NCBI GenBank assembly: GCA_902559635.1
Contig: CACEIY010000001.1
Span: forward strand, 57,549-121,548
Direction of reading: 5' to 3'
Source: an uncultured Pelagibacteraceae bacterium
GTDB taxonomy: Bacteria > Pseudomonadota > Alphaproteobacteria > Pelagibacterales > Pelagibacteraceae
DNA length: 64,000 bases
The first letter of the stretch is position 1. The number at the start of each line of letters is the position of its first letter. This document shows, piece by piece, positions 9,032-18,077 of the stretch. The translations under genes and the position numbers were made by a program. The notes beneath the pieces are model-generated. The model worked only from the letters and a program-made list of their open reading frames with translations. It made no database searches and was not told the origin of the DNA.

Positions 9032-10108
9032 ATGTATTTTGATCTAAAAAATAAATTAGTTAATGGTGATAGTCTACAAGAATTAAAAAAAATTCCTGAT
9101 GAAACTTTTGATTTAATATTTGCTGATCCACCATACAACCTGCAATTAAAAAATGAACTTACAAGACCAGATAGATCGAAAGTAAGTGCTGTAAATGACA
9201 AGTGGGATCAATTTGAAAATTTTAAAAAGTATGATGATTTTACTTATTCATGGTTGAGTGAATGTAAAAGAATATTAAAAAAAAATGGAGCTATTTGGGT
9301 AATTGGTAGTTATCACAATATCTTTAGAGTTGGGACAGCAATTCAAAATTTGGGTTTTTGGATTTTAAATGACGTCATTTGGAACAAAAAAAACCCCATG
9401 CCAAATTTTAGAGGAACACGTTTCACGAATGCCCACGAAACTTTAATTTGGGCATCTAAGTCTGAAAAATCCAAATACACTTTTAATTATCAATCCTTAA
9501 AATGTTTAAATGACGATCTTCAAATGAGATCCAATTGGGATTTACCGATTTGTAATGGTTCTGAAAGACTAAAAAAGAATGGTAAAAAAGTCCATTCTAC
9601 TCAAAAACCTGAAGCTCTGCTTCACAGAATTTTATTAGCAACTTCAAATAAAAATGATTTAGTTTTAGATCCTTTTTTAGGATCAGGAACAACAGCAACA
9701 GTTGCAAAAAAATTGGGTAGAAATTATTACGGAATTGAAAAAGAAAAAACCTATTTTAAAGCTGCCGAACAAAGATTAAAGAAAGCAAAAACTATAGAAG
9801 ATAATTATTTAGATACTTTGCAAAATGGTAGATCTAAGCCGAGAATACCTTTTGGATCATTGGTTGAATTAGGAATAATTAAACCAGGAACTACTATTTT
9901 TGATAATAAAAAGAAAATCAGTGCAAAAATTATGGCTGATGGCAGTATCAAACATGCTCAAACTGAAGGTTCAATCCATAAAGTAGCAGCTACAATTTTA
10001 GGTGCTGAAAGCTGTAATGGGTGGACTTACTGGCATTGTAAAATAGGAAGTAGCATTGTTCCTATTGATAATTTGAGACAAAAATTCCTTCACAAAAGTT
10101 ATCTGTAA
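9032..10108 (+). CDS. ccrM: CcrM-type adenine-specific DNA methyltransferase (GANTC predicted)
   Basis: DLIFADPPYNLQL, DPFLGSGTTATVAKKLGRNYYGIE, plus C-terminal CcrM-type extension; location after rnhB. Confidence 0.92.
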   Translation: MYFDLKNKLVNGDSLQELKKIPDETFDLIFADPPYNLQLKNELTRPDRSKVSAVNDKWDQFENFKKYDDFTYSWLSECKRILKKNGAIWVIGSYHNIFRVGTAIQNLGFWILNDVIWNKKNPMPNFRGTRFTNAHETLIWASKSEKSKYTFNYQSLKCLNDDLQMRSNWDLPICNGSERLKKNGKKVHSTQKPEALLHRILLATSNKNDLVLDPFLGSGTTATVAKKLGRNYYGIEKEKTYFKAAEQRLKKAKTIEDNYLDTLQNGRSKPRIPFGSLVELGIIKPGTTIFDNKKKISAKIMADGSIKHAQTEGSIHKVAATILGAESCNGWTYWHCKIGSSIVPIDNLRQKFLHKSYL

Positions 10109-11241
10109 ATTTTACCAAGATAACTATCTAAAAATTTTTTATTTTTTACTAATCTTTTTAAAAAAATATTTCTAACAAATATATTTAAAGGATTAGATAA
10201 ATGAAAAGCAAATTGATTTAATTTTGAACGATTATTTACCATTTTTGTTTTTTTAACTCTATTTCTGAAAAAATTACTTTCAGTATTATTCTCTATGCTC
10301 TCAAATAATTCATATGCGCCTTCTATTGATTGTGATGCACCTTGAGCAAATGATGGTGGAAAAGCAAAAAAAGCATCTCCTATTAAATGAATATTATTGT
10401 TTTTAACTTTGAAAAAATCATGGCTGATAAATACTGGGTATATCTTTAGATCCTTAATATTATTAAAAAATTCTCTATTTACGTGAGAAACTTTATCTAA
10501 AATCTTATTAATAAAAATATCGTCATTAAACAACGAGTGATTTTTTTGCTCATCGTCTGAAAGTTTAAATTTCATTACAGCTATAAAGTTTAAATCTCCA
10601 TCAGGAGAAACTGGATAAATAACATAGTGAAAATTTGAACCTAAAAACAATGAAATGTTTTTTTTATCAGTCATGTTTGAGGAGCTTGGTATTATTCCTC
10701 TAATAGCTAACGTATCATTAAATTTTGGTTCAGTTTGATTTTTTGATAACAAATTTTTACTCTTTGAAAAGACACCATCTGAAATAATTAAATAGTCAAA
10801 TTCATGAATTTCATTATTTTCAAAAGTGATTTTAACGATTTGATCATGTTGTTCTATCTTTAGAATAGTGTGGTCAAATTTTATTTCTTTTTCTAAATCT
10901 TTTTTCAAAAAATTAATAAGTGATGATCTTTTAAGAGTAGTATATTTACAATTTTCAGTATTAAAATCTGATATATTTAACTCACATATCTTATTAGAAT
11001 TTTTAACTGAGTAAAAATTGATTTTATCTGGATTAAATTTCTCATTATTTTCTAATTTATCAAACTGAATTTTATTTAAAAGTTTGATGCTGTTGACAGA
11101 TAATTGAATACCGTAACCTTCTTTTAAATTAATTGAGTTATTTCTCTCAAAGATAGTTACTTGATACTTTTTATTTCTCTTAAATAAATTAGCAATGAAT
11201 AGCCCTGAAATACCAGCACCAATTACAGCTACTTTTTTCAT
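10099..11241 (-). CDS. FAD-dependent monooxygenase (UbiH/salicylate hydroxylase-like)
   Basis: VAVIGAGISGLFIANLFKR; LIISDGVFSKSK; HLIGDAFFAFPPSFAQGASQSIEGAYEL. Confidence 0.85.
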   Translation of the reverse strand: MKKVAVIGAGISGLFIANLFKRNKKYQVTIFERNNSINLKEGYGIQLSVNSIKLLNKIQFDKLENNEKFNPDKINFYSVKNSNKICELNISDFNTENCKYTTLKRSSLINFLKKDLEKEIKFDHTILKIEQHDQIVKITFENNEIHEFDYLIISDGVFSKSKNLLSKNQTEPKFNDTLAIRGIIPSSSNMTDKKNISLFLGSNFHYVIYPVSPDGDLNFIAVMKFKLSDDEQKNHSLFNDDIFINKILDKVSHVNREFFNNIKDLKIYPVFISHDFFKVKNNNIHLIGDAFFAFPPSFAQGASQSIEGAYELFESIENNTESNFFRNRVKKTKMVNNRSKLNQFAFHLSNPLNIFVRNIFLKRLVKNKKFLDSYLGKIYR

Positions 11242-12221
11242 TAATTTTTTTCTAAATATTTGACCACTTTTTTAGTAAATGTTGGAAGCATATAATTGTC
11301 TAATTTTCTTTTGTCAAACCAATAAGATAAAGGAAATCTTTTTGCATTTTTGAGATATTGAATTTTTATATTCATATTCATGTTTGACATTTTAAAATTA
11401 AGATTTTCATTAAAATTTTTTGGCTTATACAGTTCTTCCATGGGAAAAATTGGTAAATTTTTAAGAAAATTAAACTTTGTATTTTTAACTAACAAGTATT
11501 TTTGATTTTTTTTATAAACTTTAAGAATAAAATATTTTTCTTTATTCTTTTTTGTAATTTTAGCTAAATCAAAATCTTTCTTTTTGTAAGACTTACAACT
11601 TTTTGGGATTGGACATCCACTACATTCAGGATTTTTTGGTTTACATATTATTGCTCCTAATTCCATCAAAGCTTGAGCATAATCACTTGCTCTTGATGAA
11701 ATTCCAAAAATAGTTTTTTTTTGTATTAGATTATCTTTTTGTATTTCTTTATCTTTTTTTAAATAAAGATATCTTTTTAAAACCCTTTCAATGTTTCCAT
11801 CTAAAGGAATGTAAGATTTGTTAAAAGCAATAGCTAAGATCGCATTAGCAGTGTAATTACCGATACCAGGTAAAGATATTAAATCCTCATAATTATTTGG
11901 AATTTTTCCATTATATTTACTAATTATGATTTTAGCAGTTTTTTTTAGATTTCTTACTCTTGAATAATATCCAAGACCCTCCCAAAGTTTTATCAATTCT
12001 CTATCCTGGATTGTTGAAAGTTTTTTAAGATTTGGAATTTTATTTATAAATCTATTAAAATAAGGAATTACAGTTACGACCTGTGTCTGCTGCAACATAA
12101 ATTCACTTATCAATGTATAATAATGTTTTTTTGATTGTGAAACATTTTTTCGCCACGGTAATGATCTTTTATTTAAATCATACCAATTAAGAATTTTTTT
12201 TGTTATTATTTGGTCTTTCAT
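11241..12221 (-). CDS. mutY: A/G-specific adenine glycosylase
   Basis: WRKN, EFMLQQTQVVTVIPYFNRF, LPGIGNYTANAILAIAF, Fe-S CKPKNPECSGCPIPKSC; start reset to MKDQII (ORF track start 12266). Confidence 0.93.
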   Translation of the reverse strand: MKDQIITKKILNWYDLNKRSLPWRKNVSQSKKHYYTLISEFMLQQTQVVTVIPYFNRFINKIPNLKKLSTIQDRELIKLWEGLGYYSRVRNLKKTAKIIISKYNGKIPNNYEDLISLPGIGNYTANAILAIAFNKSYIPLDGNIERVLKRYLYLKKDKEIQKDNLIQKKTIFGISSRASDYAQALMELGAIICKPKNPECSGCPIPKSCKSYKKKDFDLAKITKKNKEKYFILKVYKKNQKYLLVKNTKFNFLKNLPIFPMEELYKPKNFNENLNFKMSNMNMNIKIQYLKNAKRFPLSYWFDKRKLDNYMLPTFTKKVVKYLEKN

Positions 12222-12710
12222 ATGCAATTTAAAAAATATACTAATCAGAGAACATCGAGCATTCAAGGCTTAAGATCTTTTAAAGACACTTTGCCGAAAA
12301 ATATTAAAAAGATAATTGTAAAAAAAGGTCATATCTATTCTGAAACATTGAATAATTGGAAATATATTGTCGGAGAAAATTTATTTAAGTTTTGTTACCC
12401 TAAATCATTTAAAAATTCAAATAAGTTTGGGGTCAGTACTTTGTCAATAATGGTAAAAAGAGGTCATGAAGTTGATTTGGAGTATTCCAAAAAAGAAATT
12501 CTTGATAAAATGAATAGTTTTTTTGGATATACTGTTGTTGAAAAACTTAAGTTAACTAGTTTTGATGATGAAAACAATTTTTTTACAAAAAAAAATAATC
12601 AAAAAGATAATGTGACAAATATTAGATACAAAAAAAAGATAGAAAGTGTTAAAAATGAAAAAATTAAGAAATCATTACTTGAATTAACTAAAGTATTTAA
12701 ACAAAAATGA
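12222..12710 (+). CDS. DUF721 family protein
   Basis: ETLNNWKYIVGENLFKFCYPKSFK; position between mutY and dsbA-like gene; start reset to MQFKKY. Confidence 0.75.
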   Translation: MQFKKYTNQRTSSIQGLRSFKDTLPKNIKKIIVKKGHIYSETLNNWKYIVGENLFKFCYPKSFKNSNKFGVSTLSIMVKRGHEVDLEYSKKEILDKMNSFFGYTVVEKLKLTSFDDENNFFTKKNNQKDNVTNIRYKKKIESVKNEKIKKSLLELTKVFKQK

Positions 12711-13282
12711 AAAAAATTTTCTTAATCCTAATCCTTTTTTTAGGATCAGTAACTTATACAAATGCTGAAATTAAAAGAATAATTTCAGGAAATTCAAATG
12801 CTAAGATAACAATAATTGTTTATGAATCTCTAACTTGCAGTCATTGTGCAGATTTTCATAAAAATGTTTACCCTCAATTGAAAAGAGATTATCTTGATAC
12901 TGGATTAGCAAAAATAGAGTTTAGACATTTTCCTTTAGATATTGCAGCACTGAATGCATCAAAAATTGCTCAATGCAAACAAGATCAAAGTTTAGAAATT
13001 CTTGAAAGCTTATATTCTAATCAACAAGAATGGATAAGAGGAAATACAGTAGAACAAGTGAATGAGAGTCTTAAAAAATTTATCAAAAAAGCTGGTTTTG
13101 AAGTTGATTTTGAAAAATGTATTAATGATAAAAAAATTGAAGATTTCATTTTAAATGATCGAATCGATGGAGCTAAAAAGTTTAAAGTAAATGCTACTCC
13201 TACGATAATTATTAATAATGAAAAGTTTGAAAATTCCCTTAATTACAAAAATTTAAAAAAAACTCTAGAAAAACTGATATAA
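12707..13282 (+). CDS. DsbA-family thiol:disulfide interchange protein, secreted
   Basis: Signal peptide; YESLTCSHCADFHKNVYPQLK; NATPTIIINNEKF. Confidence 0.9.
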   Translation: MKKIFLILILFLGSVTYTNAEIKRIISGNSNAKITIIVYESLTCSHCADFHKNVYPQLKRDYLDTGLAKIEFRHFPLDIAALNASKIAQCKQDQSLEILESLYSNQQEWIRGNTVEQVNESLKKFIKKAGFEVDFEKCINDKKIEDFILNDRIDGAKKFKVNATPTIIINNEKFENSLNYKNLKKTLEKLI

Positions 13283-13290
13283 GTTAATGC

Positions 13291-15687
13291 ATGGAGTTTA
13301 AAAAAATCCAACTTAATGGATTTAAATCTTTTGCTGATAAAACAAATTTCTTAATTGAAGAAGGTCTCACTGGAATTGTTGGGCCTAATGGATGTGGAAA
13401 ATCAAACATTGTAGAATCTTTAAAATGGGCAATGGGCGAAACATCTGCAAAGAGTATGAGAGGATCTGGAATGGAAGATGTGATATTTTCTGGAACCTCT
13501 AACAAAGCATCAAAAAATATCGCAGAAGTTTCTATAACAGTTGAAAATGAAAATAATGAAGGACCTATTCAATATCGAGAATTAGATGAAATTTGTATTA
13601 GAAGAAAAATTGAAAAAGACAAAGGTTCAAAATTTTATATTAACGACAAAGAAGTCAGAGCAAGAGATGCTCAAATGTTTTTTGCAGATCTATCAACTGG
13701 AGCTCATTCTCCATCAATAATAAGCCAAGGCAGAATAGGAGCACTAGTAACTGCAAAACCAACTGATAGAAGAGCTATCCTGGAAGAGGCAGCTGGAATT
13801 TCTGGTTTGCACGTTAGAAGGCATGAAGCTGAATTAAGACTAGGAGCAGCAGAAAATAATTTAAAAAGAGCAGACGAATTAAGAAGACAACAGGAAAAAC
13901 AACTTTTAAATCTTCAAAAACAAGCTGAAGAAGCCACTAAATATAAATTAATTACAGAACAAATAAAAAAAATAGAGGCAGGCCTATATTATTTAAAATT
14001 ATTAGAGATTGATAAAGAAATAAGAATTGAAAATGAAATTAATACAGAAGCTGAAGGAGAAGTTAGTGGTTTTAATAATAAAATTTCAGAATTAGAAAAT
14101 TTAATTAAATCTGAAACTGACAAAGTGGCTCCTTTAAGAGAAAAAAATATTGAAAATCTTTCAAAAATACAAAGATTAAACTTAGAACTTCAAGGTCTTG
14201 ATGAAGAAAATACTAGAATCCAAGATGAGATAGAAAATATAAAAAGTTCTCTTCAAACATTTGATGAAGATATAAGTAGAGAAAAAGGAATAGTTATTGA
14301 TGCAAAATCAAACGAAAAAAGGCTTAAAGAGGAAAAAACTGAACTTATTGATATTGACTCAAAGTATTATGAAACTGAAAAACAATCTAATAAAGATTTA
14401 GACGTTGCTAAAAATAAGCTAAAATTGGAAATAGATAAAGTTAAAGAATTAATTAATTTACAAAAAAACGAGGAAGCAATTTCTGTGCTTGATAACTGTA
14501 AAATGATTATCGAAGAATATGCTGATAGCTATAGTAAAAACCAAAATATTAAAAAAGACTCTGTAAAAAGAAATGAAAGAATAAATATTATAGATAAAGA
14601 AATTGAAAGCTGGAAAAGTTTATTATCAAATTCTGAAAAAATGGTGACAGAATTAACTGAGAGAAAAAATAAATTAAATTTACAATTGAAAAAATTAGAT
14701 AACCAACCAGAGTTACAGGCTGAAAGAAAAGGCCAAATTTCTGAAGGTCTAAGAATTTCAGAAAAAGAAAAAACTGAGAATGAGTCTATTATTAACTCTA
14801 CAGATGAAAAAATAGAAAATCTTAGATCTCAACTAAATGAGATTCAAGAACAGTCTATTCAAATTAGAGAAAGAAAAGCAAGTTCTAGTGCAACTATTGA
14901 AGGTTTAAATAAAAGAAAAACTGATTTACTTGATAGAATTAACTCAGAGCTAAAATTAACAGAAAATAATATTTTAGAAAATTCGAATTTAAACGGTGTC
15001 GAAGAGCTACCAATTGCAGTTGACCAAGAAGATTTGTTAGATAAAAAAAAACAGGAAAGAGAAAAATTAGGTTCAGTCAATTTAAAAGCTGATGAAGAAA
15101 CAAATAAATATGAAGTTGAAATAAAAAAAATGGAAGAGGATCGAGCTGATCTTGTAACTGCTATAGTCAAATTAAAAGACAGTATTAATGAACTAAATCA
15201 AAAAGGAAGAGAAAGACTAATTGAAGCTTTTGAAAAAGTTAATAGAAAGTTTAATGAGGTTTACACAAAATTATTTAATGGTGGTAATGCAAAACTCGAA
15301 TTGGTCGACTCAGATGATCCTTTAGAGGCTGGATTAGAAATGCTTGTTAGCCCTCCTGGTAAAAGACTTCAATCTATAACCTTATTATCAGGAGGTGAAC
15401 AAGCTTTAACTGCTTTATCTTTAATCTTTGCTGTATTTTTAACAAATCCATCTCCAATTTGTGTTCTAGATGAGGTAGATGCTCCCCTCGATGATGCAAA
15501 CGTAACAAGATTTTGCAATTTACTTGAAGAATTAACTAAAATTACAAATACAAAGTTTATAATTGTAACTCACCATGCTTTAACAATGTCAAAAATGGAT
15601 AGATTATACGGAGTAACAATGCCTGAAAAAGGAATAAGTCAATTGGTTGCTGTGGATTTACAAAAAGCTGAAAGTATGGTTGCCTAA
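13291..15687 (+). CDS. smc: Chromosome segregation protein SMC, short form without recognisable hinge
   Basis: LNGFKSFADKT, GPNGCGKSNIVESLKWAMGE, LLSGGEQALTALSLIFAVF, CVLDEVDAPLDDANV; 798 aa. Confidence 0.93.
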   Translation: MEFKKIQLNGFKSFADKTNFLIEEGLTGIVGPNGCGKSNIVESLKWAMGETSAKSMRGSGMEDVIFSGTSNKASKNIAEVSITVENENNEGPIQYRELDEICIRRKIEKDKGSKFYINDKEVRARDAQMFFADLSTGAHSPSIISQGRIGALVTAKPTDRRAILEEAAGISGLHVRRHEAELRLGAAENNLKRADELRRQQEKQLLNLQKQAEEATKYKLITEQIKKIEAGLYYLKLLEIDKEIRIENEINTEAEGEVSGFNNKISELENLIKSETDKVAPLREKNIENLSKIQRLNLELQGLDEENTRIQDEIENIKSSLQTFDEDISREKGIVIDAKSNEKRLKEEKTELIDIDSKYYETEKQSNKDLDVAKNKLKLEIDKVKELINLQKNEEAISVLDNCKMIIEEYADSYSKNQNIKKDSVKRNERINIIDKEIESWKSLLSNSEKMVTELTERKNKLNLQLKKLDNQPELQAERKGQISEGLRISEKEKTENESIINSTDEKIENLRSQLNEIQEQSIQIRERKASSSATIEGLNKRKTDLLDRINSELKLTENNILENSNLNGVEELPIAVDQEDLLDKKKQEREKLGSVNLKADEETNKYEVEIKKMEEDRADLVTAIVKLKDSINELNQKGRERLIEAFEKVNRKFNEVYTKLFNGGNAKLELVDSDDPLEAGLEMLVSPPGKRLQSITLLSGGEQALTALSLIFAVFLTNPSPICVLDEVDAPLDDANVTRFCNLLEELTKITNTKFIIVTHHALTMSKMDRLYGVTMPEKGISQLVAVDLQKAESMVA

Positions 15688-15696
15688 CCAAATTTT

Positions 15697-15972
15697 ATGT
15701 CCAAAGATCAGTTCAAAACTCGCTTACAGATTGCAAAAAAAAAGATTTTAAAAAGAAATTTTGATAAGAAAAATCAAAATTCCTCATCAATTGGAGCTGC
15801 TTTTAAGCTTAGTACAGAACTTGTTTCTGCTGTAGCAGTTGGGACAATTATTGGGTTTATTTTAGACAATACCTTTGATACTAAGCCCTGGTTAATAATA
15901 ATATTTTTTTTTGTTGGTGTTGTTGCGGGTATAATAAATGTAATAAGATCAGCAAAAAACATGCAAAAATAG
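15697..15972 (+). CDS. atpI: ATP synthase protein I / AtpZ-AtpI family
   Basis: FKLSTELVSAVAVGTIIGFILD, upstream of atpB. Confidence 0.85.
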   Translation: MSKDQFKTRLQIAKKKILKRNFDKKNQNSSSIGAAFKLSTELVSAVAVGTIIGFILDNTFDTKPWLIIIFFFVGVVAGIINVIRSAKNMQK

Positions 15973-15980
15973 ATTAATTT

Positions 15981-16715
15981 ATGGCAGCAAATCCAATGTC
16001 TCAATTCGAGGTTTATCGAATTGGTCCTGAAATAAAAGTTGGTGCATTTGATATTTCATTTACAAATGCAAGCTTGTTTATGGTTATTAGTTCTTTAGCA
16101 ATATTAATTATTTTTAATTTAGGGTCTAAAAAAAATTCATTGCTACCAAACAAATTGCAATTACTAACCGAGCTAAGTTATAACTTTGTTTCAAAAATGA
16201 TAGGAGATACTGCTGGATCAAAAGCAAGACCCTACTTTGCTTTTATTTTCTCTTTATTTATGTTTGTGCTTTTCTGTAATATGTTTGGTATGATTCCTTA
16301 TACTTTTACAGTTACAAGCCATATTATTGTAACATTTATGTTAGCAGTATTTATTTTTATTGGAGTGACAATAATTGGATTTATTAAACATGGATTTGGG
16401 TATCTAAAACTATTTGTTCCAAGTGGTGTACCTATTGTTTTACTTCCATTAATTATTGTTATTGAAATAATTTCTTACTTGAGCAGACCTATTAGTTTGT
16501 CAGTGAGATTATTTGCTAATATGATGGCTGGTCATACAATGATGAAAGTATTCGGAGGCTTTGTAATAAGTCTAGGAATAGTTGGTGGATGGCTTCCATT
16601 GAGTTTTTCGGTTGCTTTAACAGGTTTGGAGATCTTAGTTGCTTTTCTTCAAGCATATGTTTTTGCAATCTTAACCTGCATCTATTTAAATGATGCATTA
16701 AATTTACACCATTAA
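15981..16715 (+). CDS. atpB: F0F1 ATP synthase subunit a
   Basis: SLSVRLFANMMAGHTMMKV, LEILVAFLQAYVFAILTCIYLNDA. Confidence 0.97.
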   Translation: MAANPMSQFEVYRIGPEIKVGAFDISFTNASLFMVISSLAILIIFNLGSKKNSLLPNKLQLLTELSYNFVSKMIGDTAGSKARPYFAFIFSLFMFVLFCNMFGMIPYTFTVTSHIIVTFMLAVFIFIGVTIIGFIKHGFGYLKLFVPSGVPIVLLPLIIVIEIISYLSRPISLSVRLFANMMAGHTMMKVFGGFVISLGIVGGWLPLSFSVALTGLEILVAFLQAYVFAILTCIYLNDALNLHH

Positions 16716-16732
16716 TTAACAAGGAGGATATA

Positions 16733-16960
16733 ATGGAATTAGAAGCAGCAAAAATGATCGGAGCAGGACTAGCGGCTATTGCTCTAGCAGGAGCCGGTGT
16801 TGGTATAGGAATAATCTTTGGAAATTATCTTTCAGGTGCGATGAGAAATCCATCAGCAGCTCAAAAACAGTTTCCAAATTTGCTTTTAGGATTTGCCTTA
16901 GCAGAAGCAACTGGTCTATTTGGACTAGTTGTTGCATTAATTATTCTTTTTGCATTTTAG
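16733..16960 (+). CDS. atpE: F0F1 ATP synthase subunit c
   Basis: GAGLAAIALAGAGVGIGIIFGNYLSGAMRNP, FALAEATGLFGLVVALIILF; SD AAGGAGG at 16721-16727. Confidence 0.97.
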   Translation: MELEAAKMIGAGLAAIALAGAGVGIGIIFGNYLSGAMRNPSAAQKQFPNLLLGFALAEATGLFGLVVALIILFAF

Positions 16961-16966
16961 TTTAAT

Positions 16967-17557
16967 ATGATTAAAAAAATATTTTTTCAGTTAGTATTTT
17001 TTAACTTTCTATTCGTTGGAAAAATTTTTTCTGCTGAAAGCGGTGGTATGCCTCAATTAAACCCTGAATTTTGGGTCTCTCAAATATTTTGGTTAACAAT
17101 AACTTTTGGAATTTTGTACATAGTTTTATCAAAACTAATACTCCCAAAAATAAGCTCTAACCTTGAGCAGAGAAAATCACAAATTTCAGATAATATTGAG
17201 GCTGCAGAAAAACAAAGAGAAGTAAGTGAGTCTAAACTTAAAGAATATGATGAAATTATATTAAAAAGTAAAATCGAAGCAAAAAATATCTTTAATCAAG
17301 CTAGAGAAAAAGTTATTAAAGATATTAATAAAAAAAAAGAAATTTTAGACAAACAAATCAATGAAGAAATTGACAAAGCTGAAGATGAAATTAATAAACT
17401 CAAAAAAGGTGCGCCAGAAAAAATTACTAAAATTGCTATTGAAACATCATCAGAATTAATACAAAAATTAATTGGAACTGAAATAAATAATAGTAGTATT
17501 TCAGCAATTGTAGATGATTTATCTAAAAAAGATCGGAGTAAATATTATGGCAATTGA
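16967..17557 (+). CDS. atpG: F0F1 ATP synthase subunit b'
   Basis: MPQLNPEFWVSQIFWLTITFGILYIVLSKLILPKI; between atpE and atpF. Confidence 0.9.
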   Translation: MIKKIFFQLVFFNFLFVGKIFSAESGGMPQLNPEFWVSQIFWLTITFGILYIVLSKLILPKISSNLEQRKSQISDNIEAAEKQREVSESKLKEYDEIILKSKIEAKNIFNQAREKVIKDINKKKEILDKQINEEIDKAEDEINKLKKGAPEKITKIAIETSSELIQKLIGTEINNSSISAIVDDLSKKDRSKYYGN

Positions 17558-18044
17558 TGCAACATTTTGGGTGGCTGTTTCATTTATTCTTTTTTTTGGA
17601 GGCTTAATTTATTTAAAAGTACCACAAAAAATAAATGAAATTCTTAACAAACTTATAGCAGATATAAAAAATGAGATTGATGAAAGTGAAAAATTAAGAA
17701 CAGAGGCAAAAACTTTGCTAGATAATGCTCAAAAAAAACTAGATACAGCTGATATTGTTAAAAATAAAATTCTAGATCAGGCTAAAAAAGATGGTGATAA
17801 ATTAATTATTGAGCTTAATGATAAGTTTCATAAATCTTCTGAATTAAAAAAAAGTTTAGCAGAAAATAAGATTAATCAAATGAAAGAAACAGCAATCAAA
17901 GAAATTAAAGATGCGTCAATTAAAATTGCTATAGACTCTGTAAAAAAAATTATTACTACATCGATTGATAAATCAAAGCTTGATGGAGTGTTTCAAAAAA
18001 ATTTAAATGAAACCAAAGAAGAGTTAAAAAAAATTAATTCATAA
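17547..18044 (+). CDS. atpF: F0F1 ATP synthase subunit b
   Basis: MAIDATFWVAVSFILFFGGLIYLKVPQKI then coiled coil; start reset from 17514 to 17547. Confidence 0.9.
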   Translation: MAIDATFWVAVSFILFFGGLIYLKVPQKINEILNKLIADIKNEIDESEKLRTEAKTLLDNAQKKLDTADIVKNKILDQAKKDGDKLIIELNDKFHKSSELKKSLAENKINQMKETAIKEIKDASIKIAIDSVKKIITTSIDKSKLDGVFQKNLNETKEELKKINS

Positions 18045-18077
18045 TACACTTACAATTTTTCTAAAAAACTATAAATT

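Noticed and set aside
10478-10492. TTTACGTGAGAAACT as second parS-like site
   Set aside because: Lacks the CACGTG core and lies inside coding sequence
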